Shown: piece after piece, positions 1-9,300 of the stretch
Position numbering within the stretch: position 1 is the stretch's first letter
How the letters are laid out: the number at the start of each line of letters is the position of its first letter
Assembly: GCF_032586155.1 (NCBI RefSeq)
Contig: NZ_JAWHTC010000006.1
Span: forward strand, 1-64,000
DNA length: 64,000 nt
Origin: JAWHTC01 sp032586155
GTDB lineage: Bacteria; Pseudomonadota; Alphaproteobacteria; Rhodobacterales; Rhodobacteraceae
Reading direction: 5' to 3'
Position numbers and translations under genes: made by a program
The notes under the pieces: model-generated
What the model was told of the DNA's origin: nothing
Database searches by the model: none
Seen by the model: the letters and a program-made list of their open reading frames with translations, nothing else

Positions 1-68
1 TGAAGCCATCATAACCATGGATCAGAGGCCAATCATGCACTAACAATCATCTTGGCCCAGTCAGATGA

Positions 69-311
69 GGCTGCTCAGTATCGGCTGCCCGAAATGAACT
101 GAGAGCTGCCCGCGAAAACGAACCGGGATGCTTGCGTTTCGATGTCCTTGTTTTTGATGAACAGGAAGGAACTGGGGCCGTCGTTGCGGTTTTCGCTGAC
201 CAAGCTGCGTTTGATGAGCATCGCGAATATACTCATGTCAAAGATTTTTTCGATGCAATCAAGGATATCGACGTGAGCTGGACCGTTCATCGTGGAAACG
301 CGCTCGTTTGA
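69..311 (+). pseudogene. broken antibiotic-biosynthesis-monooxygenase (ABM) domain fragment
   Basis: The plus-strand frame closed by TGA at 309-311 reads like the C-terminal two thirds of a small ABM-fold protein: an ELRAARENEPGCLRFDV stretch, then FADQAAFDEHREYTHVKDFF. The EPGCLRFDVL core followed by an AAFDEHR helix is the usual layout of ferredoxin-like heme- or cofactor-free monooxygenases of about 95 residues. An in-frame TGA at 66-68 precedes it and there is no ATG or GTG start in the open part, so the N-terminal strand is missing or frame-shifted. I read it as a remnant. The window edge lies close by, so a programmed or sequencing frameshift cannot be excluded. The family call is by pattern only. 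Confidence 0.5.
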
Positions 312-450
312 TTGAAGACGAGTGATTTCGGTGCCGAAATGGGTCGTCGCAACCAGCTCCGGCAGGCATGGCAGTCGTTCGGCTAGCGCGCGGCGAATAG
401 TTAAAAGAGCCCTTAGCAGACATAAACAACATCACCGATTAGCTATGCAG

Positions 451-1044
451 CTATTGACGGTGTGGGTCCTTTTCCGGAAGTGCATCGCGCAAGTCCTCGG
501 CGTTTTTCCATTCTGGTTTAGCGCTGGCCCCGGTCTCGTCCGGTATAAAGGAGGAAGCAGCAGCTTTGGTCAAATCGGGGATATAGCGCGGACAGTTTGG
601 GAAGATCTCGTCGGCGTCGACACGAACGGTCATCTTGTGGCCTTCCTTCGTTGGGCCGTCGACAAGAGTGCAATTGCCATTGACGCGCAGACGTTTTGGC
701 TGAGCCCCATATTCTATGAATAGAAGTCCAATTCGCGGTGATTTCAATGCATTGCCGAGGCTGCGATACATTGAGTTGCCATCATAATCCGCCCACTCCA
801 ATCGCGTCGGACCTGTGACACGCACAAATCCGGGCGCACCGCCCCGAAAGGAACAGTCGACGCTTTGCATATGAGCAGTCGCTATGAAGAAAAACTCCGC
901 GCCCTCAATGAATGCGACATCTTGCTCCCGGAACTCAGAAAACCGACGATGCTTTTCCAAAGCGTCTGCCATTCGGCGCCCGTCAAACCTATCCTGCAAC
1001 TCGCGATGACCTTCATGAAACATGCTTTTTGATAGAGACGACAT
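451..1044 (-). CDS. pyridoxamine 5'-phosphate oxidase-related FMN-binding protein
   Basis: A 197-residue protein with the split-barrel flavin-binding pattern of PNPOX-like probable FMN-dependent enzymes: FHEGHRELQDRFD near the N-terminus, SFRGGAPGFVRV at about residue 65, DYDGNSMYRSLGNAL at about 87, and a PRIGLLFIEYG strand, then a C-terminal FPNCPRYI motif typical of this subgroup. It is not PdxH itself; that gene is at 54.6 kb. The substrate is unknown; relatives reduce small oxidised molecules or bind flavin or heme. The ATG at 1044 has GGGAGG six bases upstream. A perfect 14-bp palindrome lies 29-42 bases upstream. The next gene downstream on this strand is outside the window. Confidence 0.8.
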   Translation of the reverse strand: MSSLSKSMFHEGHRELQDRFDGRRMADALEKHRRFSEFREQDVAFIEGAEFFFIATAHMQSVDCSFRGGAPGFVRVTGPTRLEWADYDGNSMYRSLGNALKSPRIGLLFIEYGAQPKRLRVNGNCTLVDGPTKEGHKMTVRVDADEIFPNCPRYIPDLTKAAASSFIPDETGASAKPEWKNAEDLRDALPEKDPHRQ

Positions 1045-1072
1045 CCGATACCTCCCAGTGTGACCAAGACAG

Positions 1073-1086
1073 AATATCCGGATATT
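1073..1086. promoter_or_regulatory. perfect 14-bp palindrome, candidate operator of the PNPOX-like gene
   Basis: AATATCCGGATATT is a perfect inverted repeat starting 29 bases upstream of the ATG at 1044 (minus strand), where a repressor or activator would contact the promoter. A palindrome this close to the start of a small flavin-enzyme gene suggests an ArsR-, TetR- or MarR-type regulator, but no regulator gene is visible beside it; it may have been lost with the damage to the left. The rest of 1087-1342 shows no convincing gene. Confidence 0.45.
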
Positions 1087-1342
1087 GCAAAAATTGCGAA
1101 CGGCGGCTCCGTCCCGCTTTTTGCAAATGCTGCGCTACTTTGCCAACGGCCGCTTTCGTGACGCCGCGTTGCGGCGGAGGCAGGTCGCATGGAGGTCCCC
1201 ATTGGGTCGACGGCGGCATATTCCGAACCGAGCACCGAGGCCAGCTTACCCGCAATCCAGTCCCAATCCCGTTCTCAATGAACGCCCATTGCGGGAGACG
1301 CGGCCGTTGATTGTTTATTTGCCTTCACCTCAAAGGACTGCC

Positions 1343-3604
1343 TCAGCCGGGCAGAGAACGCCCACCAGGCAACACTGTAAAAGAGTCGGGCGCAGGGTCG
1401 CTTATTTCTACATATTTGTACCTAACGCCATCTGACTTTACACGCTCGAAGCCAGCGCGCTCCATATGCTCCCTCCAGCGATCCGATGGCATGGCATGCA
1501 CACTGTTTTGATGTGCCCAAACTTTGTAGTTATTGTACAGTTCGGAGGATTTTGGCCAGTTCACGTTGCTGCGGCCATCATCTGAGGCCTTTTTCAGGCA
1601 CTCTGAAATCCAATTCTCAGGCGTAAGCTGTGTTTCTTTCCAATCGTCGAGTTCCGCTTCCACGGCTGAACACGTGGGCACTGACTTGCCATTCTCGAGC
1701 CACTTTCTGTGACCATCTATCAACCATTGTAAAACTGCCGGAGCTTCGTTCTTTAGCATTTCCGGCAGGTTCGGGTCAGCGGTGCTGGCGAAATCAGCTC
1801 TGAATGGCAAGATTTTCAAGCGTCTGGTGAAGGCTCTGTCCGCGTTGCGGCTTTTGGGCTTGTGGTTTCCAACAACGCAGAACTTGAACGTACGTTTGAA
1901 CTCGAAAGTGGGGCCATGCATGAATCTAGCAGTCAGAGTCTCATTGCCCGTGATTTCTTTGAGAAGTGCCTCAGCAAAATGGGAATTTGCTTCAACCTCT
2001 GAGGCGATCACCAACCTCGCGCCCTGGAGGCGAGCAATACCTTCCCTATGGTCTGAGTGCTTCTTTTGCGCGATCAGACTTGAAGGGGCTACTTTCGCGT
2101 AATCTCCCAAGATCCGCTTGATCAAGTCAAACAACACGCTCTTTCCGTTCCGACCAGTGCCGTAAGCAAAACAAAACCAGTGTTCTTCGATCGCTCCGCT
2201 GAGGCAGGCCCCCAACATGGCTTGAGCAGTTTCAATCAAGTCTGCGTCACCACAGAAGACTTCATCTACGAAACTGGACCACCGCGTGTTTTCCATGTGT
2301 CTTGGGCCGACCACAGTCAACTTGGAAATCATGTCTTCTGCCTTGTGAGGCCGAACTATGCCAGTTCGCAGATCGACGGTCCCATCAGGTGTGTTCAGCA
2401 GGTAGTTATCCCTGTCGAAGTCGTCCGACTTTCGAGAAAAATCAGTATCGGCTTGAACGAGTGTCTCGACGTTCTTGATGAAGTTCGTAGATCGTGGGCT
2501 CTTGGCCTCTGGAAGGCTATTTCTGTCACAAAAAAAACGTATATCGTGAATGACGGCACCCTTCTTTTGCTCGCACCAGTGGGTGCCTTCGAACCGAAGC
2601 CAAACATTCTTGTCGTCGTTGTAGAAAAGATTGCCACGGTTTTCATTTGCATACGCTAATGCCATATCGTGATGCGTACGCCACGCAACCAACCGGCGGC
2701 TTGTAGCGTCGTCGACGTTGGTTTCCGTGGCTCCGGTATAGACGGCACCGACTTTCTCAGCGGCACTCTCGATCGTCCTGGAAACGTAGTCCTTTCGTTG
2801 TAGTTTCTTTTTGTCGGGTCGGGACGCAGCAAGCGGTGACTGCAACCACAACTGTTCGATCCGCGCGACGTCTTTCCCTGTCCAGAACGCCAGATGCGAA
2901 CACAAAGCGGCGTCGGCTGACGACCGATCGAAATCGTCATCACTGTATGCTGGAAACACACGTGACAGCGCTTCAACGTCGCCGGTCCAGAGTTGTTTTA
3001 ACGTCGCTTTCGATCCGAACGCTGCCGCGGGGCCGGGTCGTGACTGTAACATCATCCGGATCAATTCCGCGTCGTCTGTCGGTCCGGTATACTCCGGCAC
3101 CGGACCGTCACCGGGCACCCCTGCCCCGGCCTCGACGGGACGCGGCGTCAACGCACCCCGCAACGCCTCGGTGTAATCCCGCCCAGGATCACCGCGCATG
3201 TCGGTTCCGAGTGCGATAAATCGACCGGACGTGTAGAATTCATATCCGTCGGCGCGATTCATGTATTCCTTGGCAATTGCCTGGTCGCAGCATCCCCAGA
3301 AGTGCAGACCCGTACCGGATCGGGACAGTTCGACCCCGGCCCCGGCAAGCACCCGGTGCCAGTGGTGCGCCCGCTCGTCATATGCACCGGACGCGTCGCG
3401 GCATTTGTCCAGATCAACGACAAAGAACGGATCCGCAGCGGTCAGGACGAACCCGACTTCAAGACCACATCGCGCCGCTTCCGCTTGCGCCTGGTCATGC
3501 GTCATCCATTGCGCCGGATTGTGCGGATCGATGTTCTGCCCGGTGGAGTCGCACGGCACCTTGTCGCGGTGCAGGATGTATTGCGGTCGGTTTGGATAAG
3601 TCAT
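1343..3604 (-). CDS. P4-type primase/helicase (PrimPol plus D5/P4-alpha helicase)
   Basis: A 753-residue replication protein of a P4-like satellite or integrative element. The N-terminal third is an archaeo-eukaryotic PrimPol domain (FFVVDLDKC holding the acidic pair, then SGTGLHFWG). The C-terminal part is the D5_N/P4-type superfamily 3 helicase: DNYLLNTPDGTVDL, Walker A GTGRNGKSVLF, LVIASEVE as Walker B, and FKFCVVGNHKP as sensor. Together they would prime and unwind at an element origin. The ATG at 3604 is chosen because GGAGG lies eight bases upstream; an upstream in-frame start at 3688 lacks such a site. It is the only replication gene of the island. It looks intact. Confidence 0.9.
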   Translation of the reverse strand: MTYPNRPQYILHRDKVPCDSTGQNIDPHNPAQWMTHDQAQAEAARCGLEVGFVLTAADPFFVVDLDKCRDASGAYDERAHHWHRVLAGAGVELSRSGTGLHFWGCCDQAIAKEYMNRADGYEFYTSGRFIALGTDMRGDPGRDYTEALRGALTPRPVEAGAGVPGDGPVPEYTGPTDDAELIRMMLQSRPGPAAAFGSKATLKQLWTGDVEALSRVFPAYSDDDFDRSSADAALCSHLAFWTGKDVARIEQLWLQSPLAASRPDKKKLQRKDYVSRTIESAAEKVGAVYTGATETNVDDATSRRLVAWRTHHDMALAYANENRGNLFYNDDKNVWLRFEGTHWCEQKKGAVIHDIRFFCDRNSLPEAKSPRSTNFIKNVETLVQADTDFSRKSDDFDRDNYLLNTPDGTVDLRTGIVRPHKAEDMISKLTVVGPRHMENTRWSSFVDEVFCGDADLIETAQAMLGACLSGAIEEHWFCFAYGTGRNGKSVLFDLIKRILGDYAKVAPSSLIAQKKHSDHREGIARLQGARLVIASEVEANSHFAEALLKEITGNETLTARFMHGPTFEFKRTFKFCVVGNHKPKSRNADRAFTRRLKILPFRADFASTADPNLPEMLKNEAPAVLQWLIDGHRKWLENGKSVPTCSAVEAELDDWKETQLTPENWISECLKKASDDGRSNVNWPKSSELYNNYKVWAHQNSVHAMPSDRWREHMERAGFERVKSDGVRYKYVEISDPAPDSFTVLPGGRSLPG

Positions 3605-3914
3605 GATTGTGCCCTCCGGCAGTCTGCCAGTTTGAAAGGTGTTCATATCAAGTAACCCATTGATTCTAAGGGGATCTGTGTATATCATGAGGACATTCCA
3701 ACGACCACATGACTATGTCGCCCGTGCCCGGTTTGAGGGGTGCGGGTGAGTTTACGCGACGGCCCGTTCGCGACTGTCCATCCAGGCTAGGGTAGTGCTC
3801 CACCAGTTCGATGGATCGTTAGAAATTTTAGCTGCGTCGACGGTCGGACCGCATGGCGCTATCGCAGGATTCGATTTCCCGCTCGCATCCATGAACTCCC
3901 ACGTGATGAAGCGG
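3605..3914. other. gene-free stretch between primase and AlpA-like gene
   Basis: About 310 bases with lower GC than the chromosome. I find no ORF with a recognisable product. The position, directly upstream of the primase, fits the place where a P4-like element keeps its promoter and sometimes its origin or an antisense regulator, but I see no iteron array or strong hairpin to prove it. Confidence 0.3.
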
Positions 3915-4139
3915 TCAGGAAAGCACATCATTGGACTCCCGCTGCGCCGTCACCTTGCTACACGTGGCCTCCCATTTGATGATTTCTGAAAGTCGCCAGC
4001 GGCGGACTCGCTCAGAAAGCGCAACAGGCTTGGGAAATCTCGGCTTTGACTGCAACCAACGCCAAACGGTAACACGGTTGATGTTGTAGCGTTCGGCAAT
4101 TTGAGCGTCCGAAAGGAAAAGGTCTTCTGAATACTGCAT
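3915..4139 (-). CDS. AlpA-family excisionase/regulator
   Basis: A short MerR-like winged-helix protein of about 74 residues. LSDAQIAERYNINRVTVWRW is the helix-turn-helix and is followed by RFPKPVALSERVRRWRLSEI, the wing of AlpA proteins, where the regulator acts on integrase or excision of P4-like prophages. The start ATG at 4139 gives a compact protein with AGG ten bases upstream; the frame stays open to an ATG at 4181. It lies between the integrase block and the primase on the same strand, the usual place for such a switch gene. Confidence 0.8.
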   Translation of the reverse strand: MQYSEDLFLSDAQIAERYNINRVTVWRWLQSKPRFPKPVALSERVRRWRLSEIIKWEATCSKVTAQRESNDVLS

Positions 4140-4242
4140 TGTAGCACCTGCTTCGTTGAAGGTGCTTCCCAATATTCCCATTTTGAGCGTTCAGGGAATA
4201 TGGCAGCGCTCGCAATTTCAAAAATGCAAATCGGCTTTCTCT

Positions 4243-4716
4243 CTATCGGCCGAAGATTTCCGAACGGTTTTTCGAACGGTTAGTGAAATTCACAATTGCT
4301 TTTTCTAGATTCGGAAACTTGCCTAAGGACCAATATAAGCGGGCTTCATTGTGCCATTCGCAAACTACCATTTTGGCCAATGCGTCAACGGTCAAAGTCT
4401 CAAGACTGTCAGTCTGAACCACGATACTGCGGAGAAACACAATCCTTTCGTCTCGGGTGATACCGCCACGCCCCTTATTAGCACCGTGAAACGCAAGTCG
4501 TCCTTCTAGAACCCCATAATGCGCAGCCATCGCCCTGTCGCCAAAATCGGCCATCATCTCAAAGGCCATTTCAAGAGACGCGATCTTCTGCTCGACCGTT
4601 AGATCCTTCGAATTTGCGTTTTCTCGCAATGCCAATGCATCGCGTCTCAGCTTCAAGTCGGAAAACCCAAGAGGCGTCAGCTTTTGAACCTCATTGTGAA
4701 CCTTGACCGCACTCAC
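4243..4716 (-). CDS. hypothetical protein translationally coupled to the integrase
   Basis: A 157-residue soluble protein I cannot assign. It is largely alpha-helical by composition, with SDLKLRRDALALRENANSK, EQKIASLEMAFEMMADFGDR and LAKMVVCEWHNEARLYWSLG as amphipathic stretches. Its start overlaps the integrase stop in an ATGA arrangement (4713-4716), so it is almost certainly translated from the integrase message and belongs to the element. It may be a cargo or a recombination accessory factor; nothing in the sequence decides. No membrane segment, signal peptide or metal-binding motif is visible. Confidence 0.65.
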   Translation of the reverse strand: MSAVKVHNEVQKLTPLGFSDLKLRRDALALRENANSKDLTVEQKIASLEMAFEMMADFGDRAMAAHYGVLEGRLAFHGANKGRGGITRDERIVFLRSIVVQTDSLETLTVDALAKMVVCEWHNEARLYWSLGKFPNLEKAIVNFTNRSKNRSEIFGR

Positions 4717-5969
4717 TGTTTTGCCTCCGAGTTAACGTCTTCCCAGTACGTTTCGCCCTGCAGAAAGCAAGCCCAATCCGCCATGAGGTTGCGCCGTCGG
4801 TCAATCATGTCAGAGCGCCGATAAGCACGCTCGGTTTCGGATCCCACTGCATGAGCTAGCACCAATTCAGCCAGGGTGTGATCAACGCCTCTATCGGCAG
4901 CCCAGTCGCGAAACGTGCTACGCAAGCCATGAACCGTCGCTGGTCGTCCCGATTGGCGATCTAGGTACCCGCCAGCGCGTGCTTCATTGATCCGCCGCAT
5001 GCACGCTGACATCGCGGCGTCAGAGAGTGCACCGCCACGTGCAGCCGGAAACACGTACTCGGAATCCAAAACGCGCGGCGCATCAACCAAGAGTTTTACC
5101 GCCCCTTCAGTAAGTGGCACAATATGCTCGCGGCGTGCTTTCATTCTCTGTGCCGGGACAGTCCACTTACACCTATCCAGATCTATCTCGCTCCAAGTTG
5201 CTCCGCGCACTTCACCTGACCTGGCAGCGGTAAGGGCAAGGAATTCCAGCGCTCGTGTTGCAATACCATCGCGGTTACGAACGTCTGCATACCACTCGAC
5301 TGCCTCGTCGATTGCTAATGCAGGTTGGTGGATGACCTTTGCTATTTTGCCAGGCTTTGCCAAAGTCGCGTCAAGGTTGCCGCGCCATCGCGCCGGGTTG
5401 TCACCTTCGCGGTGTCCATTGACCGTTGCCCAGGCCAGCACCATCTCAATGCGACCACGCAGCCGTGAAGCTGTTTCGGTTTTTTCCTCCCAGATCGGAT
5501 TGAGGACTCGCAAGACATCGGCCACCGAGATCTTGTCGACCGGCATAACGCCGAGGACGGGAAGTGCATATGTATCCAGCGTCACACGCCATTGCTTGCG
5601 ATGTTTGATGTTTTCGAACTCTGCGAGTTTCACCTTTAAAAATTCTTCCATCGCATTTGCGAATGTCATCCGACGCTTTGATCGTTCGGCACTTGGGTCA
5701 ATTCCTCGCCAGACTTTATCCGCCATCTCTCGAGCACGGTCGCGCGCCATCGCCAGCGTCACGTCCGGATAAGGCCCAATGCCCATAGCTTTGCGCCGGT
5801 TGCAAAAACTGTATCGCCACAGCCATGACCTCGCACCGCTCGGGGCAGCAACCAAGTAAAGACCATTCACGCCACCCACGGGGAAGCGGTGCTTCTGGCC
5901 GCTGGCAGGATTTGGGTGCTGTAAGCGCTTAACATCCAACGCCGTGAGTTCCCGCGCTTTCTTCGGCAT
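4713..5969 (-). CDS. P4-type tyrosine recombinase/integrase
   Basis: A 418-residue site-specific recombinase that would integrate and excise the island. The N-terminal DUF4102 domain (GLYLVAAPSGARSWLWRY, GIGPYPDVTLAMAR) is typical of tRNA-targeting P4-like integrases. The catalytic residues are present: R in LTAARSGEVRGATWSEID, the HxxR box in HGLRSTFRDWAADRG, then LAHAVGSETERAYRRSD with H and the nucleophilic Y. The length is normal, so the enzyme looks active. It is the first gene of a leftward run int, unknown, alpA, primase. The upstream 347 bases hold a sequence like a tRNA-Ser 3' end. Confidence 0.95.
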   Translation of the reverse strand: MPKKARELTALDVKRLQHPNPASGQKHRFPVGGVNGLYLVAAPSGARSWLWRYSFCNRRKAMGIGPYPDVTLAMARDRAREMADKVWRGIDPSAERSKRRMTFANAMEEFLKVKLAEFENIKHRKQWRVTLDTYALPVLGVMPVDKISVADVLRVLNPIWEEKTETASRLRGRIEMVLAWATVNGHREGDNPARWRGNLDATLAKPGKIAKVIHQPALAIDEAVEWYADVRNRDGIATRALEFLALTAARSGEVRGATWSEIDLDRCKWTVPAQRMKARREHIVPLTEGAVKLLVDAPRVLDSEYVFPAARGGALSDAAMSACMRRINEARAGGYLDRQSGRPATVHGLRSTFRDWAADRGVDHTLAELVLAHAVGSETERAYRRSDMIDRRRNLMADWACFLQGETYWEDVNSEAKQ

Positions 5970-6316
5970 AACTTTTACTACCCCAATCTCTAGGGTGCCT
6001 TCTGGGACACCATAAATGTATGTAACTGTATGTAATACTGTGAGCGACTATGCAACAGACAATTCTGACTTATTGCGATATCTTAGTAGCTTAGAGCTAT
6101 CTGAGTGGACCAATGTGTGTCTATGCATCACTGTCTCGGCGGCCTGTCTCTCCGCCACTACGCCCGCAACGGGCTTTCCCGGCAGCCCAAATCAGCGCAG
6201 GATGCAGGTTATGGTTTTCAACCTGTTCGCACCACTTGCCATCGCAATCCGATGGCAGGGCACATCGCTTGCGCCCTGCCCGTCTCGCTTGCCGATAACC
6301 GTCCTTTCGAACGGCC
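5970..6316. other. island-chromosome junction, no gene
   Basis: Between the integrase and the autotransporter gene there are 347 bases without a credible ORF. The left half is AT-rich like the island; the right half has host-like composition. It holds the candidate attachment site at 6145-6160, a short GCCCG/CGGGC hairpin just after it, and an 8-bp-stem hairpin (GGCAGGGC/GCCCTGCC, 6254-6280) that may end the leftward autotransporter transcript, though without a clear U-run. Confidence 0.5.
6145..6160 (+). other. candidate attachment site resembling a tRNA-Ser 3' end
   Basis: TGTCTCTCCGCCACTA contains TCTCTCCGCCA, the usual 3' terminus of bacterial tRNA-Ser, and is followed by a small hairpin ending in CTTT as often found after a tRNA. 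The rest of a tRNA is absent upstream. P4-type integrases typically recombine in tRNA 3' ends and leave a short duplicate at the far side of the element; this would be that duplicate, with the intact tRNA left of the window. Only an inference from about 11 matching bases. Confidence 0.35.
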
Positions 6317-9300
6317 TCAATCCAGCGGCATGTTCAGCTTGAACCCAAGCCCCCAGGCCTCGTAGTCGCGCCGGCCGATGCCGTCATAGTTGGCGCTGAA
6401 CTCCAGGGTCGTGTTGGTTCGCGTCTTCAGCGTCACCCCGGCCTCGATTCTGGCGCGCAGCCCGTTGGTCTCGTTCGAGGTATCGTTGGCGATCACGGCC
6501 CCCTGGCGATTGCCAAAGTTGTAGATCCCGCTGATCGAGATGGTCGGTGAAATCGCAAGGTGGTTGCCACGGTAGTATGTGGTGCCGAACGTGGGACCGA
6601 ACCGGACCTGCCCCAGCGACACGGTCTGCGACGGGATCGCCACCCCAAGCCCATCGATATAGGCGCGCTGGTTCTCTTCGATATAGGCCAGGCTGAGGTT
6701 TGGCGATACGGTCCAGTTCTTCCATTCGAACTCGCCAGAGATGGTTGCATCCACCAGCCATCGCTTGGTCATGAACGTGTCGACATAGGTGTTGAACGGA
6801 CTGATGTCGTTCGTGGATTCACCCACTTGAATCCGGCCGTCAAAATAGAGCCGTTCACCTAGTCGCGCCGTGACATAAGGTCCGAACATCCAGCCCTTCC
6901 CGGAAACGCTCGAATTGGTGACGGCAGACTCGTCTGTCATGGTGTCATAAGACAGGACCACCCCGGCCAGAACGTTTTCATTCACCAGATAGTCGGCACC
7001 CAGATGGGCGATGCCGAAATGCCCGCGCGACCCGCGGCTGGCGTTAAACTCGCTGTATTTGGCCTCGAACCACATGTCGAACCGGTTGGTGACAATGGTT
7101 GCTGTTTCATCCACCCCGTCATGGGCTAGCAGAAACATCTTATGTGCCCGTTGGGCCTGGCTCAGCGAGGTCGAGAACTTGTAGTTCCCCGAGCCCAGCG
7201 ACAGGAAGTTGAAGCTGAACGGTGTCATCGACCCCAGATCGCCCTCCTGATAGGCCAGCCGTTCGACCGTACCATACCCACGCGACAGCCGCTCCATCCG
7301 GCGGGACCGGCTGGGCCCGTTGGTCAGGATCAGGTTGTTGCGCCGGTTGAGGAACGAGTTGATAACCTCGGTGGTGTGGGCCTGGGTCGACTGGCTGTCG
7401 AAAGTGCAGGTCACACTTTCCAGCCCGCTCAATCGCAGGGTCACGGTGCCCGAGATCACATCGACACTACTGTCGCCATCCGAGCAACTCACCGAGGTAT
7501 TGCCAACACCTGCCGGTCGGGTTTGCTGCACCACATAGGTACCTTCGTTCAACGAGACCGGTCCGTGGCTGCCGGTGCCGCCGGCAGTAACGATGGTGAA
7601 GTTCAGGGCCGCCTCGGACGAACTGAACCCAAAGCTGCCATCGTCGCTGCTGTTCTGCACAAAAGTCACCTGGCCGATCGGGTTGCGGATAACCGACAGG
7701 GCATTCCCGACGACAAGCGCGCCGCTGCCCACATCGGTGTTCAACGTCGCGGCATTCGGCGGATAGCTCCCGATGATCGCCGAGGTGACCTGAACCGAAA
7801 CTGTACAGGTGCTGCCGGTCGCCACCGTGCCACCGCTGAACCCGATGTTGCTGCCGCCCGCAGGCGCCGCTACCGTGCCGCCGCAAGTGGTCACGGGCGA
7901 GGACCCGGCAGCCACTTCCAACCCGGCAGGCAGCGTGGCGTCGAACCCAAGCCCGCCAACAGGCGCGGCAGCCGCAGAGTTGTCGATGGTGAATGTCAGA
8001 GTCGACACTTCGGTCTGGCGGATCTCATCCGGGGCAAACAGGCTCGAGAACCCGGGCACCGGGCTGGGCGCAACAGTCAGGCTGGCACTGGCCGTACCCC
8101 CCGGCCCTTGTGATGAGGCCAGGATGCCCGAGGTGTTTCCATAAGTCCCCAGGATCAGAGAGGTGACGTCGACGGATACGGTGCAACTCGCCCCGGCGGC
8201 CACATCGCCACCGGAAAAGGTAAATGCTCCGTCACCGGCGACGGCGCTGACCGTTCCGCCGCCACAGGTGGTGCTGGCATTGGGCGGCGTCGCAACCGTG
8301 ACATTGGCTGGCAGGGTATTATCAAAGGCCAGCCCTGTGGCTGGAACCAGGATACCGGCATTGTCGATGGTGAAACCCAGGGTCGAAACCCGCCCCTGTT
8401 CGATCGACGCAGGTGCGAACCCGGCGCTGAAGGCAGGGGCCGCCGCCGCCGTCACCGTCATCGATGCCGTCGCCGAGCCGCTGTTGCCCAGCGACGAGGT
8501 CAGGTCCTCGGTGGTGTTGATATACCCGCCGACCGTGTCGGTGGTGATATCGACCTGCACCTGGCAACTCGCCCCGGCGGCAAGGCTGCCGCCGCTCAGC
8601 GACACGCTGGACGCACCAGTCGCCGCCGTCAGGGTCGCCCCGCTGCACGTGGTCGAGGCGTTGGCCGGTGTCGCCACAACCATGCTGGCGGGCAGGTTGT
8701 CGACAAAGGCCAGAGCGGTGGCTTCGACCAGGGCAGTGCTGTTGTCGATGGTGAAGGTCAGGTTCGTGCTGTCGCCCTGCACCATCGAAGACGTGCCGAA
8801 CGCCTTGGAAAAGCTTGGCGCAGGCGCCGCTGTTACCGTCATCGACGCAGCAGCACCCGGGCTGGTGCCGAACCCACTGGTCAGGTCGGACGTTGTGCTG
8901 CTCACACCGCCCACCGTGGTCGAGGTCACGTCGAACTGGATCGTACAGCTTGCCCCAGCCCCGACCGAGCCACCGGCAAAACTCATGGACGCGGTGCCGC
9001 TATCTGCGGTCAACGTCCCGCCGCAACCCGTGCTCGCCCCGGACGGGCTCGCGATCGTCAAGCCGCCCGGCAGCGCATGGGTGAAGCCCAGTCCGGTTGC
9101 AATGCCGGAGCTGGCGCTGTTGTCGATAGTATAGGTCAGGGTGGAGATGTCGCCCTGGGGAATGCTGTTGGGGGCATAGGCCGCGGCCAGAGTCGGCGGC
9201 AACGGGTTCACGGTCAGCGCTCCGGCGACCGGATCGGCCACTTTGATGCCGCCATCGGTCAGGTCGCTTGACGTGCTCGACCCGGACTGGCCGGCCGCGC

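Noticed and set aside
6121..6200. Complete tRNA-Ser gene
   Set aside because: Only the last 11 or so bases match; no anticodon arm, D-arm or acceptor 5' strand is present upstream. Kept only as an attachment-site candidate.
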